NCBI RefSeq assembly: GCF_010560025.1
Contig: NZ_SAIY01000014.1
Span: 17,745-81,744 of the forward strand
From: Verrucosispora sioxanthis
GTDB taxonomy: Bacteria; Actinomycetota; Actinomycetes; Mycobacteriales; Micromonosporaceae
Length of the DNA stretch: 64,000 nucleotides
Direction of reading: 5' to 3'
In this document: positions 8,830-17,584 of the stretch, piece by piece
How positions within the stretch are numbered: the stretch's first letter is position 1
Layout: each line of letters begins with the position of its first letter
The notes under the pieces: model-generated
Seen by the model: only the letters and a program-made list of their open reading frames with translations
Told to the model about the DNA's origin: nothing
Databases searched by the model: none
Made by a program: the position numbers and the translations under genes

Positions 8830-10226
8830 GCGACGACGGTTGGATCGAGCTGCGTGAGCCGGACCTGGACACCGAGGAGCAGACCGGTCCGCAGCCGGTG
8901 GTGGCCGTGGTCGGCCGTCCCAACGTCGGCAAGTCCACGCTGGTGAACCGCATCATCGGCCGCCGTCAGGCGGTGGTCGAGGACGTGCCGGGGGTGACCC
9001 GTGACCGGGTGCCCTACGACGCGCAGTGGTCCGGGCGGGCGTTCACCGTGGTGGACACCGGCGGCTGGGAACCGGACGCGAAGGATCGCGCCGCGGCGAT
9101 CGCGGCCCAGGCCGAGACCGCCGTGGCCACCGCCGACGTGGTGGTCTTCGTGGTCGACGCGACAGTCGGCTCCACCGACGTCGACGAGGCGGCGGTGAAG
9201 ATGCTCCGCCGCAGCGCCAAGCCGGTGATCCTGGTGGCCAACAAGGCCGACAACGCCAGCGTCGAGTTGGAGGCCACCTCGCTGTGGTCCCTCGGCCTCG
9301 GCGAACCGCATCCGGTCTCGGCACTGCACGGACGGGGCTCCGGCGACCTGCTCGACGCCATCCTGGCGGCGCTGCCGGAGGCACCGAAGGTGGCCGAGTA
9401 CCGCCCCCGGGGCCCACGTCGGGTGGCGCTCGTGGGCCGGCCGAACGTCGGCAAGTCCAGCCTGCTGAACCGCTTCTCCGGCGAGGAACGGGCGGTGGTC
9501 GACGCCGTCGCCGGCACCACCGTCGACCCGGTGGACAGCCTGGTCACCATCGGCGGCGACACCTGGCACCTGGTGGACACGGCCGGGCTGCGCAAGCGGG
9601 TCGGCCGAGCCAGCGGCACCGAGTACTACGCCAGCCTGCGTACCGCCTCCGCGATCGAGGCGGCCGAGGTGGCGGTGGTGCTGCTCGACTCCAGCGAGCC
9701 GATCAGCGAGCAGGACCAGCGGATCCTGTCCATGGTCACCGAGTCCGGCCGGGCGCTGGTGATCGCCTTCAACAAGTGGGACCTGGTCGACGCCGACCGC
9801 CGGTACTACCTGGACAAGGAGATCGAACGGGAGCTGCGTCGGATTCCCTGGGCGATCCGGTTGAACCTGTCGGCGAAGACCGGCCGGGCCGTCGACAAGC
9901 TCGCCGCCGCCCTGCACCGGGCGCTGGACAGCTGGGAGACCCGGATCCCCACCGCGCAGCTCAACGCGTGGCTCACCGCCCTGGTCCAGGCCACTCCGCA
10001 CCCGGTGCGCGGTGGTCGGGCACCCCGGATCCTGTTCGCCACCCAGGCGGGCGTGGCCCCGCCACGCTTCGTCCTGTTCACCACCGGTCCGCTGGACGCC
10101 GGCTACCAGCGCTTCGTCGAGCGCAAGCTGCGCGAGGAGTTCGGCTTCGAGGGCAGCCCGATCGAGATTTCGGTACGCCCCCGCAAGAAGCTCGGCCCCG
10201 GCGGCCGTGGCAAGGCCCACGGCTGA
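8826..10226 (+). CDS. der: Ribosome assembly GTPase Der (EngA)
   Basis: A 466-residue GTPase with two tandem G domains, needed for 50S subunit maturation. G domain 1 has GRPNVGKSTLVNRI, DTGGWEPDA and NKADN. G domain 2 has GRPNVGKSSLLNRF, DTAGLRKRV and NKWDLVDADRR. A C-terminal KH-like domain ends in the basic tail RPRKKLGPGGRGKAHG. Length is typical of actinobacterial Der (about 460-470). The GTG start overlaps the cmk stop, giving the conserved cmk-der pair. It is the last gene of the core block before tRNA-Pro. Confidence 0.97.
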   Translation: MSDDGWIELREPDLDTEEQTGPQPVVAVVGRPNVGKSTLVNRIIGRRQAVVEDVPGVTRDRVPYDAQWSGRAFTVVDTGGWEPDAKDRAAAIAAQAETAVATADVVVFVVDATVGSTDVDEAAVKMLRRSAKPVILVANKADNASVELEATSLWSLGLGEPHPVSALHGRGSGDLLDAILAALPEAPKVAEYRPRGPRRVALVGRPNVGKSSLLNRFSGEERAVVDAVAGTTVDPVDSLVTIGGDTWHLVDTAGLRKRVGRASGTEYYASLRTASAIEAAEVAVVLLDSSEPISEQDQRILSMVTESGRALVIAFNKWDLVDADRRYYLDKEIERELRRIPWAIRLNLSAKTGRAVDKLAAALHRALDSWETRIPTAQLNAWLTALVQATPHPVRGGRAPRILFATQAGVAPPRFVLFTTGPLDAGYQRFVERKLREEFGFEGSPIEISVRPRKKLGPGGRGKAHG

Positions 10227-10376
10227 CCTCAGCCACGCCGATCACCCCTGCCCCACCCTTCCACCTATCCTCCTAGGACGCTGTAGGGGTGGTGGCATGG
10301 GTGGGGGCTGTGCGACGGGAGGGAGTAGCTGCGCTAAGCTGTACCGGCTGTCGCGGGCTACGCCCGGCGGTGGCAT

Positions 10377-10450
<74 letters not shown>

Positions 10451-10460
10451 CAGCACGAAA

Positions 10461-10504
10461 AGAGGCCGTCAACCGGGGTGTGAAAACCCTGGTCAACGGC
10501 CTCT
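10461..10504. terminator. Hairpin just after tRNA-Pro
   Basis: AGAGGCCGT (10461-10469) pairs with ACGGCCTCT (10496-10504), and an inner stem CCGGGG/CCCTGG closes around GTGAAAA. It lies 10 bp past the tRNA end and about 30 bp before the stop of the integrase remnant, so it can stop transcripts from both sides. Confidence 0.7.
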
Positions 10505-10535
10505 AATTCGTATCGGGGTAGTAGAGATTTGCTGA

Positions 10536-11533
10536 TCAGACGGCGCGTAGCTGGGGACCACCTGGGGACCGACGAGCCTTCAAGTGAGCGCTGAGCGCCG
10601 TTCCCGCGTCGGTGAGCGACTGCCGGTCGGGGTGTAGGTAGCGCTGGGTGGTGGTCAGCGACCCGTGACCGGCGATCTTCCGTAGGACGTGCACCGGCAC
10701 GCCAGCGTCAGCCATCCAGGTAAGGCCGGTGTGCCGCAGGTCGTGCCGGCGTAGGTGCTCGTATCCGAGCGTGGTGACCACCTCATCCCAATGCGTCGCG
10801 TCGCGCAGCACGGCGGTACTGATCCGGCCACCGCGTGGCCCGGTGAACAGCCGGGAATCGGGTTTGCTTGCGGCGTCCAGGCGGTGAGCCACGATCGGCC
10901 GTACCTCTTCGATCAGGGGCACGGTCCGTGCGCGTTTTCCCTTGGTGCCCTTGTCGATGAGGCCACCGGGGCCGGGCGTGGTCTGTCGGCGTACCGTCCA
11001 CATCCACGTTTCCCGGTCGATGTCCTCGGCCCGGACGCCGGACACCTCACCCGACTCGCGCGGCGGTACAGGCGGCGAAAATCACCACGTCTGCCCAGCC
11101 GGTGAAGTGCTTCGCGGACCGTTTGACCAGCGCATCGGCGAGGGCGGTCAGCGTTTCCCAATCGGGCAGTGCGAGTGAGCGAGGATCGTCCAACTCGCCT
11201 TCGGCCCGCTGGTATTCGCGCTGCCACCCGGTCACCTGTGCGGGATTCCGTTGGATGATGCCTTCTCGTACGGCCTGTTCCATCACCCGGACCAGCACGG
11301 CGAGACTGTTCTTCACCGTGGATCGGCTGTATTCGTCGGCGATCCAGGAATGCACGGCGCGATCCACCGCACCATTGGTGATTATCCGAACGGGAATGTG
11401 GCCGAGCGTCGGCACCACCCGCTTGCGCCCACCCGGCCAGGTACGGATCTAGCGTCTTACGTTCCAAACTGCGTAGGGCCAGCGTCATCACGCTCTCGCC
11501 GTACTCGGCGAGGCGCTTGGTTGCGGCGAGATG
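10536..11533 (-). pseudogene. Tyrosine integrase, two frameshifts
   Basis: A phage/ICE-type tyrosine recombinase in three reading frames, read right to left. The N-terminal piece (GESVMTLALRSLERKTLDPY, 11430-11533) is followed by the SAM-like piece (PTLGHIPVRIITNGAVDRAV, 11047-11418). The catalytic piece (10536-11045) has RRHDLRHTGLTWM, HGSLTTTQRYLH and a Lys-rich TKGKRARTV strand. Removing one G near 11428-11430 restores WRKRVVPTL, and removing the A at 11049 (T on the coding strand) restores ARVGEVSGVRAED. Each is a one-base insertion, so the protein is not made unless these are sequence errors. Position beside tRNA-Pro suggests the tRNA was its target. Confidence 0.85.
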
Positions 11534-11690
11534 GTCAGGGTGGGACGCGCGGCGGCGAGATCGAGGTCTTCCCAGCGCAGGGCGAGGATTTCACCGACGC
11601 GGGCGCCGGTGGCGAGCATGAGGTCGACGACGTCGGCCAGGTCGCCGCTGTGCCGAGGCCCGGGTTGCCAGGGATGGGAGACTGGCCGTC
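11531..11690 (-). pseudogene. Fragment of a second tyrosine integrase
   Basis: The translated segment HSGDLADVVDLMLATGARVG followed by EILALRWEDLDL is the start of a tyrosine-recombinase catalytic domain, including the first catalytic Arg (TGARVGEIL). It ends abruptly near 11531, where the sequence passes in another frame into the N-terminus of the first integrase. Only about 45 residues survive. It overlaps nothing functional; its upstream end runs against the 3' end of the phosphotransferase pseudogene. It implies two successive integrations at, or recombination near, this tRNA. Confidence 0.6.
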
Positions 11691-11714
11691 CAGGATCCCG
11701 GTTCGGCCGGGGTG

Positions 11715-12680
11715 CTACGGCCCGGGCTGCCCGGGTGGGGTAGTGCCGGAGACCGCGTGTATGAGTGCGCCGAGCACCTCGCGGGTGTGCGGTTCGTCGA
11801 GTATCTCGCCGATCCACGCCGCGGCGCTGGCCCGATCCGGGTTACGAACATTCGGCTCCAGCCAGTCCGTGGCGGCGATCTCGGCGATGTGGCCCAGTTG
11901 TGCGATGAGCATCGAGAAATCGCCGGGGCGAGCGACCGTCGCCGGGCCGCTTCCCGCCGCGTACGCTGACATCAGCGCGCGTGCCCGGCCTGGATCTGAC
12001 CGGCCGAACTCGAACAACACACAGGCGAGTTCCTGACCCGGGTCGGCCGGTCCGCTGTTCTCCCAGTCGATCACGCACACCCCGCCCTGGGCCGTCGGCA
12101 GGATGTTGTCGGCCCACAGGTCGCGGTGACACGTCCGCAACGTCACCGGCTGCTCCAGCCACGACTCCAACGCGACCAGTTCGTCGCGCAGTGCCGCCAG
12201 CCGGCCGGCGAACGGCGCCCCGGCCTGGCGCAGCCGCTCGACCAGCCTGTCCCAGGCGGGCGCGCCCACCGGTGCGATGTACCACGGGTCCACGTGACCA
12301 CCGGCAGGGATCACCACCCGGTGGATCGCGGCCACCGCGGCGCCCACCAGGCCCGGGTCCACACCCGGATCGGGTGCGTCGAGATCGACCCACTCGTACA
12401 CCCGCACCTGCCGGCCACCCACCCGGGCCAGGACACGCCCGTCGGTGGCGCGTCGCACCGCCGGTGCCGGTACGCCAGCGGCGCACGCCGCCTCCTGAAA
12501 CCGGGCCGACGCCCGCACTCGGTCCTCGCCAGACTCGTGGAACGGAACCTTCACCGCCCACCGGCCGTCCACCGTCTCAAGCCGCCACACCTCGCCCTAC
12601 CGGCCCCGAGCGACCGGCCCGTCGGACAGCTCCCGGGCCCGGCCGAGCCCGAACCGGTCAGCCAACTCCGCAGCATCCAC
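11715..12680 (-). pseudogene. Aminoglycoside-phosphotransferase-like kinase with internal TAG
   Basis: An APH/choline-kinase-fold protein of about 320 residues if read from GTG 12680. Recognisable marks are the ATP-site lysine strand RWAVKVPF, the Brenner motif CHRDLWADNILP (His, Asp, Asn) and the metal Asp in CVIDWENSG, all intact. Codon 28 is TAG (12597-12599, in the context ARGR-stop-GEVWRLET), where CAG (Gln) would restore a continuous frame. A shorter product from GTG 12590 (291 residues) would lack the first strands of the N-lobe. It may therefore be inactive or truncated. The substrate is not predictable; such kinases also act on small metabolites besides antibiotics. Confidence 0.75.
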
Positions 12681-13049
12681 AACGCCCACTACAACACAAC
12701 CGGCACGACCCCGCGACGACGCATGCCGCGCGGCGTGCGGTTCGAGCACCGCCGGGGAAAGTCACCCGGAATAGCACGGGAGTGCTCGTGAGTCCAAGGC
12801 GGGGGACCAGGGCCACAAGGGACCAAGGCCGCGACGCCGTCGGACATCGCCCGATCGGCGCTGACCCAGGCCAACATCGCCACGCACACTTCGCGGGCGT
12901 GGGTCTCCCCCCTCATGCTCGGATCTGCCGCGCCCTGTGCGTCGCGGAGCGCAGCCAGCTTACGCCCGGGTGAGGCATCCGGACGTGGCGATGTGCGGTT
13001 ACCTGATCATGGCCGGTGGCGGGTTGCATCCATCGGTTCGATATCCCTC
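12681..13049. other. Gap with no recognised gene
   Basis: 369 bp between the phosphotransferase remnant and the M20 stop. I see only short frames without family features. There is a small inverted repeat (AGCAC/GTGCT, about 12775-12788). No promoter or terminator is convincing. Confidence 0.5.
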
Positions 13050-14153
13050 TCAGGAAATGGCGGCCAGCCGATCCGATAGGAGGCCAACTACCGCACGGAC
13101 GCCGATGCCGATAGCCCGCTCGTCGGCGCCGAAGTCGGTGGCATGGGTGATCCCATGCAGTCCCACAGCCTCGTTGGCCACGCCGAGAAAGATCATGGCG
13201 CCGGGGACTCGCCGCAGGAACAGGGCGAAGTCCTCGCCGTTGAACGGGTATGCGGCTCGTAACATGGCGACCTCGCCCACCGCGCGCAATGACTCGGCCG
13301 CGCCCAGACTGAGCTCCGGCGAAGACACCATCGCTGGAAACGGCGGCGCGGGGAACTCGATGGCAGCACCGTCTGCCAGCCGACGCAGCTCGGCTCGAAT
13401 CTCGGGATAGCGATCGTCCGGCCAGGCGCGCCACCACGCCGCGACACTGTCGGCGTCGGCAAACGACTGCATGTACACGTATCGCGAGAGCGGGCCGTCG
13501 GGGGTCGCGAGGTCCTGCATCAGCTGCTGGAGCTGTTCCGGCGTCTGCGGCCTGCGAACGGTGGACAACGCGTTGACGGCGGCTACGATCCGCTCACCAC
13601 CTACGGCCGGGAGGGAGATACGACAATGGTCCTGCCCTGGAAGGCCGGCACCCGGCGTGATCACGAAGGTGCCGACAGGGATCGGTGCACAGTGTAGCGC
13701 GTAGATCTCCTGCGGCTTGGTGCGGTCCAGCAGGCCGTCGTCGACCATCGCCCGGGCGCCGGTGAGGTTCTCCTCAGCTGGCTGGAAGACGAAAACGACA
13801 CGACCGCGCGCGGGTCGCACCCGGCACAGCTCCTCGGCAGCGCCTACCGCGATCGTGGTGTGGATGTCGTGCCCGCACAGGTGGGCCGCCCCCGGCACCC
13901 GGGAGCGGAAATCGCTGTCAAAGGTCTCCGTGTCGGGGACCGCGTCCAGATCGGCGCGGTAGGCGACAGTCGGCCCCGGCTCGTCACCGTGCAGGACCCC
14001 GACGACACCGTGACCGCCGACGCCGGTGGTCACTTCTAAACCGGCCGCCCGCAGCCGGTCGGCGACCAGAGCGGCGGTACGTTCTTCCCCGCCGGCCAGC
14101 TCAGGCCACCGGTGAATGTCACGCCGCAGCTCGATGAGCCCATCGTCATACAT
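13050..14153 (-). CDS. M20-family amidohydrolase (hippurate/indole-acetyl-amino-acid hydrolase type)
   Basis: A 367-residue metallopeptidase of the M20D group, which hydrolyses N-acyl amino acids. The N-terminus LIELRRDIHRWPELAGGEERT is the typical opening. The metal-site motifs are RADLDAVP, AAHLCGHDIHTT (Cys/His/Asp) and FQPAEEN (Glu-Glu). The dimerisation insert is about 175-290, and the late metal His lies in GITHATD. The ATG at 14153 follows three bases after the stop of a small upstream frame. No signal peptide is present, so it is cytoplasmic. Its substrate is unknown, and it is the only apparently intact gene of the integration zone. Confidence 0.9.
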   Translation of the reverse strand: MYDDGLIELRRDIHRWPELAGGEERTAALVADRLRAAGLEVTTGVGGHGVVGVLHGDEPGPTVAYRADLDAVPDTETFDSDFRSRVPGAAHLCGHDIHTTIAVGAAEELCRVRPARGRVVFVFQPAEENLTGARAMVDDGLLDRTKPQEIYALHCAPIPVGTFVITPGAGLPGQDHCRISLPAVGGERIVAAVNALSTVRRPQTPEQLQQLMQDLATPDGPLSRYVYMQSFADADSVAAWWRAWPDDRYPEIRAELRRLADGAAIEFPAPPFPAMVSSPELSLGAAESLRAVGEVAMLRAAYPFNGEDFALFLRRVPGAMIFLGVANEAVGLHGITHATDFGADERAIGIGVRAVVGLLSDRLAAIS

Positions 14154-14156
14154 TCG

Positions 14157-14555
14157 CTAAACTATGCCGGACGGCCAACGAGAAATCTGCCCGCACTGGT
14201 AGACGGCAGGGCTGTCAGCGACGTCGATGGTGGACATCGATGTCCGATGCGATATGTGCGGCCGCGTATCCGGACCTGGCCGCCGATAGTGGGTGGCCTG
14301 CACGTAAGTTTTCGTCAACCAGGTTTCATCGACCTCAGTACCTCCGTCGGCGTGCGATCGGTTCCCGCAGCCAAAGGCAGTGATCGCCGTTGCGAAGAGA
14401 TCGGTGAGGTGTAACGCGGAGGCGAGGCCGTCGTCGCGCACTGCAGCGTCAACAATGTTGTGGACGTCGGCGTCCTCGTCCGCGAGGTGGGCCGCGACAC
14501 CGCTGACAGCAGCCTGGTACGCATCGTCGCTGGCCCGTCGCCGATTTCGCCTCAC
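14157..14555 (-). CDS. Hypothetical protein upstream of the M20 hydrolase
   Basis: A 132-residue frame from GTG 14555. The first 75 residues look protein-like and acidic (DDAYQAAVSGVAAHLADEDA, DGLASALHLTDLFATAIT), predicted helical. The remainder is basic and irregular, so the end may be frameshifted. I do not recognise a family. It ends three bases before the M20 start, which suggests co-transcription. A perfect 14-bp palindrome (GGACATCGATGTCC, 14232-14245) lies inside it. Confidence 0.35.
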   Translation of the reverse strand: MRRNRRRASDDAYQAAVSGVAAHLADEDADVHNIVDAAVRDDGLASALHLTDLFATAITAFGCGNRSHADGGTEVDETWLTKTYVQATHYRRPGPDTRPHISHRTSMSTIDVADSPAVYQCGQISRWPSGIV

Positions 14556-14806
14556 GGCTCAACTATCCCCACCGGCCCAAGTACTGCCTGCGGACGTCCG
14601 TATCTGCCGCCGAGCGGACGCGGTAACTGCTGACTGCTGCAGCTCACTGCGTGGCCAGACTTCGAGCCGACCACGCCCCGAAATGCCGAAATCGTGCGCG
14701 GCAGCCATTCCGAGATGCGGACGCTCGCTCGCCTGCGGGCTTCACGGGTCACGGACCCCACCGCGGCCCTACGGGCTGCTTGCCACAGGCGTGGCAGGAT
14801 CGCTGT

Positions 14807-14932
14807 ATGGTCACCGCGCCCAAGGGCGTGCTGAAGGACTACCTCCAGAGGGCGCGGGACGTGCTGCTTTGGAAGCTGGAGGGCGTCTCCGAGCGTGACC
14901 AGCGGTTGCCTCGTACGCCGACCGGCGCGTAG
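14807..14932 (+). pseudogene. Truncated DUF664/DinB-like protein (N-terminal 41 residues)
   Basis: A short reading frame MVTAPKGVLKDYLQRARDVL...WKLEGVSERDQRLPRTPTGA matching the first helix and the PLTPTGT-type turn of actinobacterial DUF664 proteins (DinB/mycothiol-transferase fold). It stops at TAG 14930 exactly where the family would continue with its metal-site helix. The sequence just downstream belongs to an IS110 transposase remnant on the other strand, so an insertion followed by deletion is the likely cause of the truncation. Confidence 0.6.
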
Positions 14933-14984
14933 CGCCCGGCTCGCGGCAAATCCGGGCTCTCCATCGATCGCCGGACATCGAGGG

Positions 14985-15255
14985 ATACTGCCGCAATGAT
15001 CGCGTTTGGGTTGACCGGCATCACCGGGTGCCCGGCCTCCAGCAGGGCGCCGATCAGGAGCCAGTCTGGACGCTCGATCGCCACCGGCGTCGACTTGGTG
15101 TCGCCAAGTTTGTTCAGCCGGGTGAACCCGGCGGCGGCGTGCTCGATGGTGAAAGCCGCGACCTTCCGGCCGGTCCGGTCCAGCACGCGCACAGCGTGCT
15201 CGGTGGTGGCCCAGTCGATCCCGACGAAGAACAGCGGTCCGTCTTCCAGCGACAA
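14985..15255 (-). mobile_element. IS110-family transposase fragment (N-terminal DEDD part)
   Basis: Read on the minus strand the segment gives FFVGIDWATTEHAVRVLD, GRKVAAFTIEHAAAGFTRL and the run RPDWLLIGALLEAGHPVMPVNPN. This is the RuvC-like N-terminal domain of IS110-type transposases, with the first acidic residue in GIDWA and the second in the IERPD segment. After PVMPVNPNAI the similarity stops, and the C-terminal Ser-containing domain is absent. No ends are seen, as expected for a decayed copy. A probable start is TTG 15255. Confidence 0.75.
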
Positions 15256-15534
15256 CCTCTGCGCCTTCCTGCTCGCAGCACGAGGCAGGAACCGGGCGGA
15301 GGCGAAGGAACCGACAGTCGAGTGGTCACTAAGCGGCGCGAGCAGTCGGTCAAGCGACCGGACGTCCAGGCGATGTGGTCGAGGTAGACGTGGGCGAAGG
15401 CGAGTTCGGGATCGAGGTCTGGCCAGGACGGGTCGATACAAACCGACCACAGGATCAAGATCAAGCTAGATCTATGCCATCCGCAGCACCCAGGGCGCAC
15501 GGCTGAATAGGAACTCCTCGTGGTGAAGGCGAAC

Positions 15535-15549
15535 GTGCATCGATTCACC
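15535..15549. promoter_or_regulatory. LacI-type operator copy 1
   Basis: GTGCATCGATTCACC, in the opposite orientation GGTGAATCGATGCAC. It matches the 15-bp element found at 15690, 20366 and 26734. The core is palindromic around a central CG, as expected for LacI-family regulators. It lies 140 bp upstream of copy 2, a spacing that would permit looping. Confidence 0.6.
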
Positions 15550-15644
15550 ATCCGTATCGGCGGTCTAAGCACGCTTCACCGCCTCTGAGTAACCGGCTCG
15601 TCGACCTGCCGTAGGGCGAGGCAGGGCAATCGCGCTACTGCCCA

Positions 15645-15672
15645 TTGCAGAGCATCCATGACCGCTGATAAC
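15645..15672 (+). promoter_or_regulatory. Tentative promoter of the lyase at 15926
   Basis: TTGCAG (15645-15650), a 16-bp spacer, then GATAAC (15667-15672). Each hexamer is a partial match to the housekeeping consensus. Support comes mainly from the operator beginning 17 bp after the -10 box, the same distance as in the ABC transporter promoter. Confidence 0.4.
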
Positions 15673-15689
15673 GTGAAGCCCTCGACGAC

Positions 15690-15704
15690 GGTAAATCGAT
15701 ACAC
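15690..15704. promoter_or_regulatory. LacI-type operator copy 2
   Basis: GGTAAATCGATACAC, differing from the copy at 20366 (GGTAAATCGATGCAC, reverse strand) by one base. It stands 17 bp after the tentative -10 box of the lyase gene, a repressing position. Confidence 0.65.
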
Positions 15705-15925
15705 TGCGGAGCCGTACGACATGGGTGTTGTCCGCTGCACGTTCGGGCAAGGGAGCTCGCTTCGGTGGCCCCTCGTCACCGGCCCCGCCGCACTCCGCCG
15801 CTTCGCAGGCGCGAGATGCATCACAAGTGCGACCCCGGGTCCGGGGCATGGGTCAGCGGTGGCCCGAACGGCTCTCTACGTCGCCCAACTTCCGCCACAC
15901 CACACCACAGCAGAAGGGGACCCCC

Positions 15926-17272
15926 GTGAGAACATCGCGAAGGCGAGCGCTAGCCGTAGCGCGTGCAACTGTCATCGGCATGATCGCTACGGCCGCATTC
16001 GGCGCCATCACCACTTCGGCTAGCGCCGACACCGTCAGTCTGAACAACCCGGGCTTTGAGCAGGGCTACTTCGACGGCTGGGAGATTGTTCGAGCGAACG
16101 ACGTCGCGCTCTCCGACATCGGGAACTCCGGTGACCACTCCGCGAAAATCGAAGGTAGAAGAGGGCAAGTTCGGCAGGAAGTCGCCGTGTGGCCCGGCAC
16201 CGACTACACCCTGACGGCCTACATCCGTGGCAGGGGAGTCATCGGTGTCACCGTCGATGGCGACGACACCACCACCACCGGCGGTGGCCGCGACTTCGAA
16301 CAGGTCAGCGTCGAGTTCAACACCGGGACCGCCGAATTCGTCGAGATCTTCGCCGCCTACGGCGGCAAGATCAGCCGGTTCGACGATTTCACCCTGAAGA
16401 TCGGCGGTTCGGTGCCTACCCCGACGCCCAGTCCGACTCAGTCGCCGAGCGTCGGCTTCGATCCCGCTGTCTGGGATGACTCGGAAGCGGGCGACTACAT
16501 CCGGTCTCGCGACCCTTACGTCTTGCGCTTCGACGGCCTGGAACAGTTCACTGTGACCGGCAGCGGTGGGGGACCGCGTGACGAGCTGAAGACACCGCAA
16601 GCTGTCAGGGCGGCATCGGACGAGATCTACGAGTCCTTCTCGGCCGACATCACCTTCGACCTCGACGACGGCGTCAAGCTGATCGCCCACCAGATTCACG
16701 CCGGCAGCGGCGCAGGCTTCGCCACCCAGGTCAAACTCTACGTCCAGGACTCCAGCCCGCTCGGAATCTTCAAGGGCGAGGGCGAGGAGAACTTCACGAT
16801 CGACGATTACCCGCTGCTCGAGGGCGTACCCAGCAACGGTGTGTTCGACGTGTACGTTCGTGTCCAGATCCCGGGCTTTGTAAGTGGTGATGGCGAGATC
16901 AACGAAAAGATCTTCGACCTCGGCACCATCAGGAGCGGAAAGTCGATCAGGTACGAGCTCATCAACGACCACGGCGTGATCACGGTCAACTCGACCGTCG
17001 GTCGCAACTCCGTGAGCTTCACGTACGACATGCAGGACTCTGCTGCGTCGTACATGAAGTTCGGCAGCTATGTGCAAGCCCAGGACGCCGAGAGCGGTTG
17101 CAACGTCACCAACGCTCTGAACTGCGAATATCCGGGATGGGAGCCGTACGGCGAGGCCAGCACCCCGGAGGAGGCAGAGGTGCTCTGGCGGGAGTACTTC
17201 GCCGATTCCAACATCGACCGGGCCCGGGTCACCTTCCGTAACGTGGTGCACGAGGGCGGCCCGCTCCAGTAG
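15926..17272 (+). CDS. Secreted alginate-lyase-like protein (divergent PL7 fold) with N-terminal CBM-like domain
   Basis: A 448-residue secreted protein. Signal peptide at 1-34 (basic start, ending TTSASA); carbohydrate-binding-like beta-sandwich at about 36-160, opening LNNPGFEQGYFDGWEIV; Pro/Thr/Ser linker at 163-176; catalytic-type domain at 177-448. That domain keeps degenerate versions of the three PL7 signatures: PRDELK (217-222) for R(S/T)ELR, HQIH (255-258) for QIH, and YMKFGSYVQ (376-384) for YFKAGxYxQ. I infer a polysaccharide lyase of the PL7 clan; substrate may be alginate or another polyuronate. GTG 15926 follows AGAAGGGGA. Two LacI-type operators lie upstream and a hairpin terminator downstream. 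Confidence 0.7.
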   Translation: MRTSRRRALAVARATVIGMIATAAFGAITTSASADTVSLNNPGFEQGYFDGWEIVRANDVALSDIGNSGDHSAKIEGRRGQVRQEVAVWPGTDYTLTAYIRGRGVIGVTVDGDDTTTTGGGRDFEQVSVEFNTGTAEFVEIFAAYGGKISRFDDFTLKIGGSVPTPTPSPTQSPSVGFDPAVWDDSEAGDYIRSRDPYVLRFDGLEQFTVTGSGGGPRDELKTPQAVRAASDEIYESFSADITFDLDDGVKLIAHQIHAGSGAGFATQVKLYVQDSSPLGIFKGEGEENFTIDDYPLLEGVPSNGVFDVYVRVQIPGFVSGDGEINEKIFDLGTIRSGKSIRYELINDHGVITVNSTVGRNSVSFTYDMQDSAASYMKFGSYVQAQDAESGCNVTNALNCEYPGWEPYGEASTPEEAEVLWREYFADSNIDRARVTFRNVVHEGGPLQ

Positions 17273-17362
17273 CGCACCTGCGTGAATCTTGAGCATCTCG
17301 TCGGGCATGCACAGCGGCCGGTCGCAGAACTCGACTCGCGAGTAACCATGCAAATGAAGGCA

Positions 17363-17400
17363 GTCGGTGGGGACGGGATTGCTATCCCGTCCCCACCGAC
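17363..17400 (+). terminator. Perfect 16-bp hairpin after the lyase
   Basis: GTCGGTGGGGACGGGA (17363-17378) pairs perfectly with TCCCGTCCCCACCGAC (17385-17400) around a 6-base loop. It lies 90 bp after the stop codon of the lyase at 15926. The other 200 bp or so up to the IS1380 end hold no recognised gene. Confidence 0.8.
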
Positions 17401-17584
17401 GTGAGGCGGCCCGTGTGAGCGGGACAGGCCATACAACGGCTCGTCCTGGTCTGCCCGGGTGACCGAACGAAGATCGGGTGCCCGGCGTCACCGTCACCGA
17501 TGTCCTCGCGTACGCGATCGAGCTGGGTGCCTGCCCCCGTTGGCCTCTCCGCCGAGCCCGACCGCTCTTGAGACTCGGACCGGG

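Larger units (their letters stand above)
15256..15925. other. Long upstream region of the lyase gene at 15926
   Basis: 670 bp without a convincing gene. From 15256 to about 15530 there is only decayed sequence next to the IS110 fragment. From 15535 onward it holds two copies of the LacI-type operator, a tentative promoter and the ribosome-binding site of the downstream lyase; these are listed separately. Confidence 0.55.

Noticed and set aside
14232..14245. Perfect palindrome GGACATCGATGTCC
   Set aside because: It has the ATCGAT centre but not the flanks of the LacI-type operator and lies inside a frame far from any promoter; probably chance.
15114..15572. Long minus-strand frame overlapping the IS110 fragment
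   Set aside because: Only part of it could be protein-like (DLDPELAFAHVYLDHIAW); no family recognised, no start signal; treated as decayed sequence.
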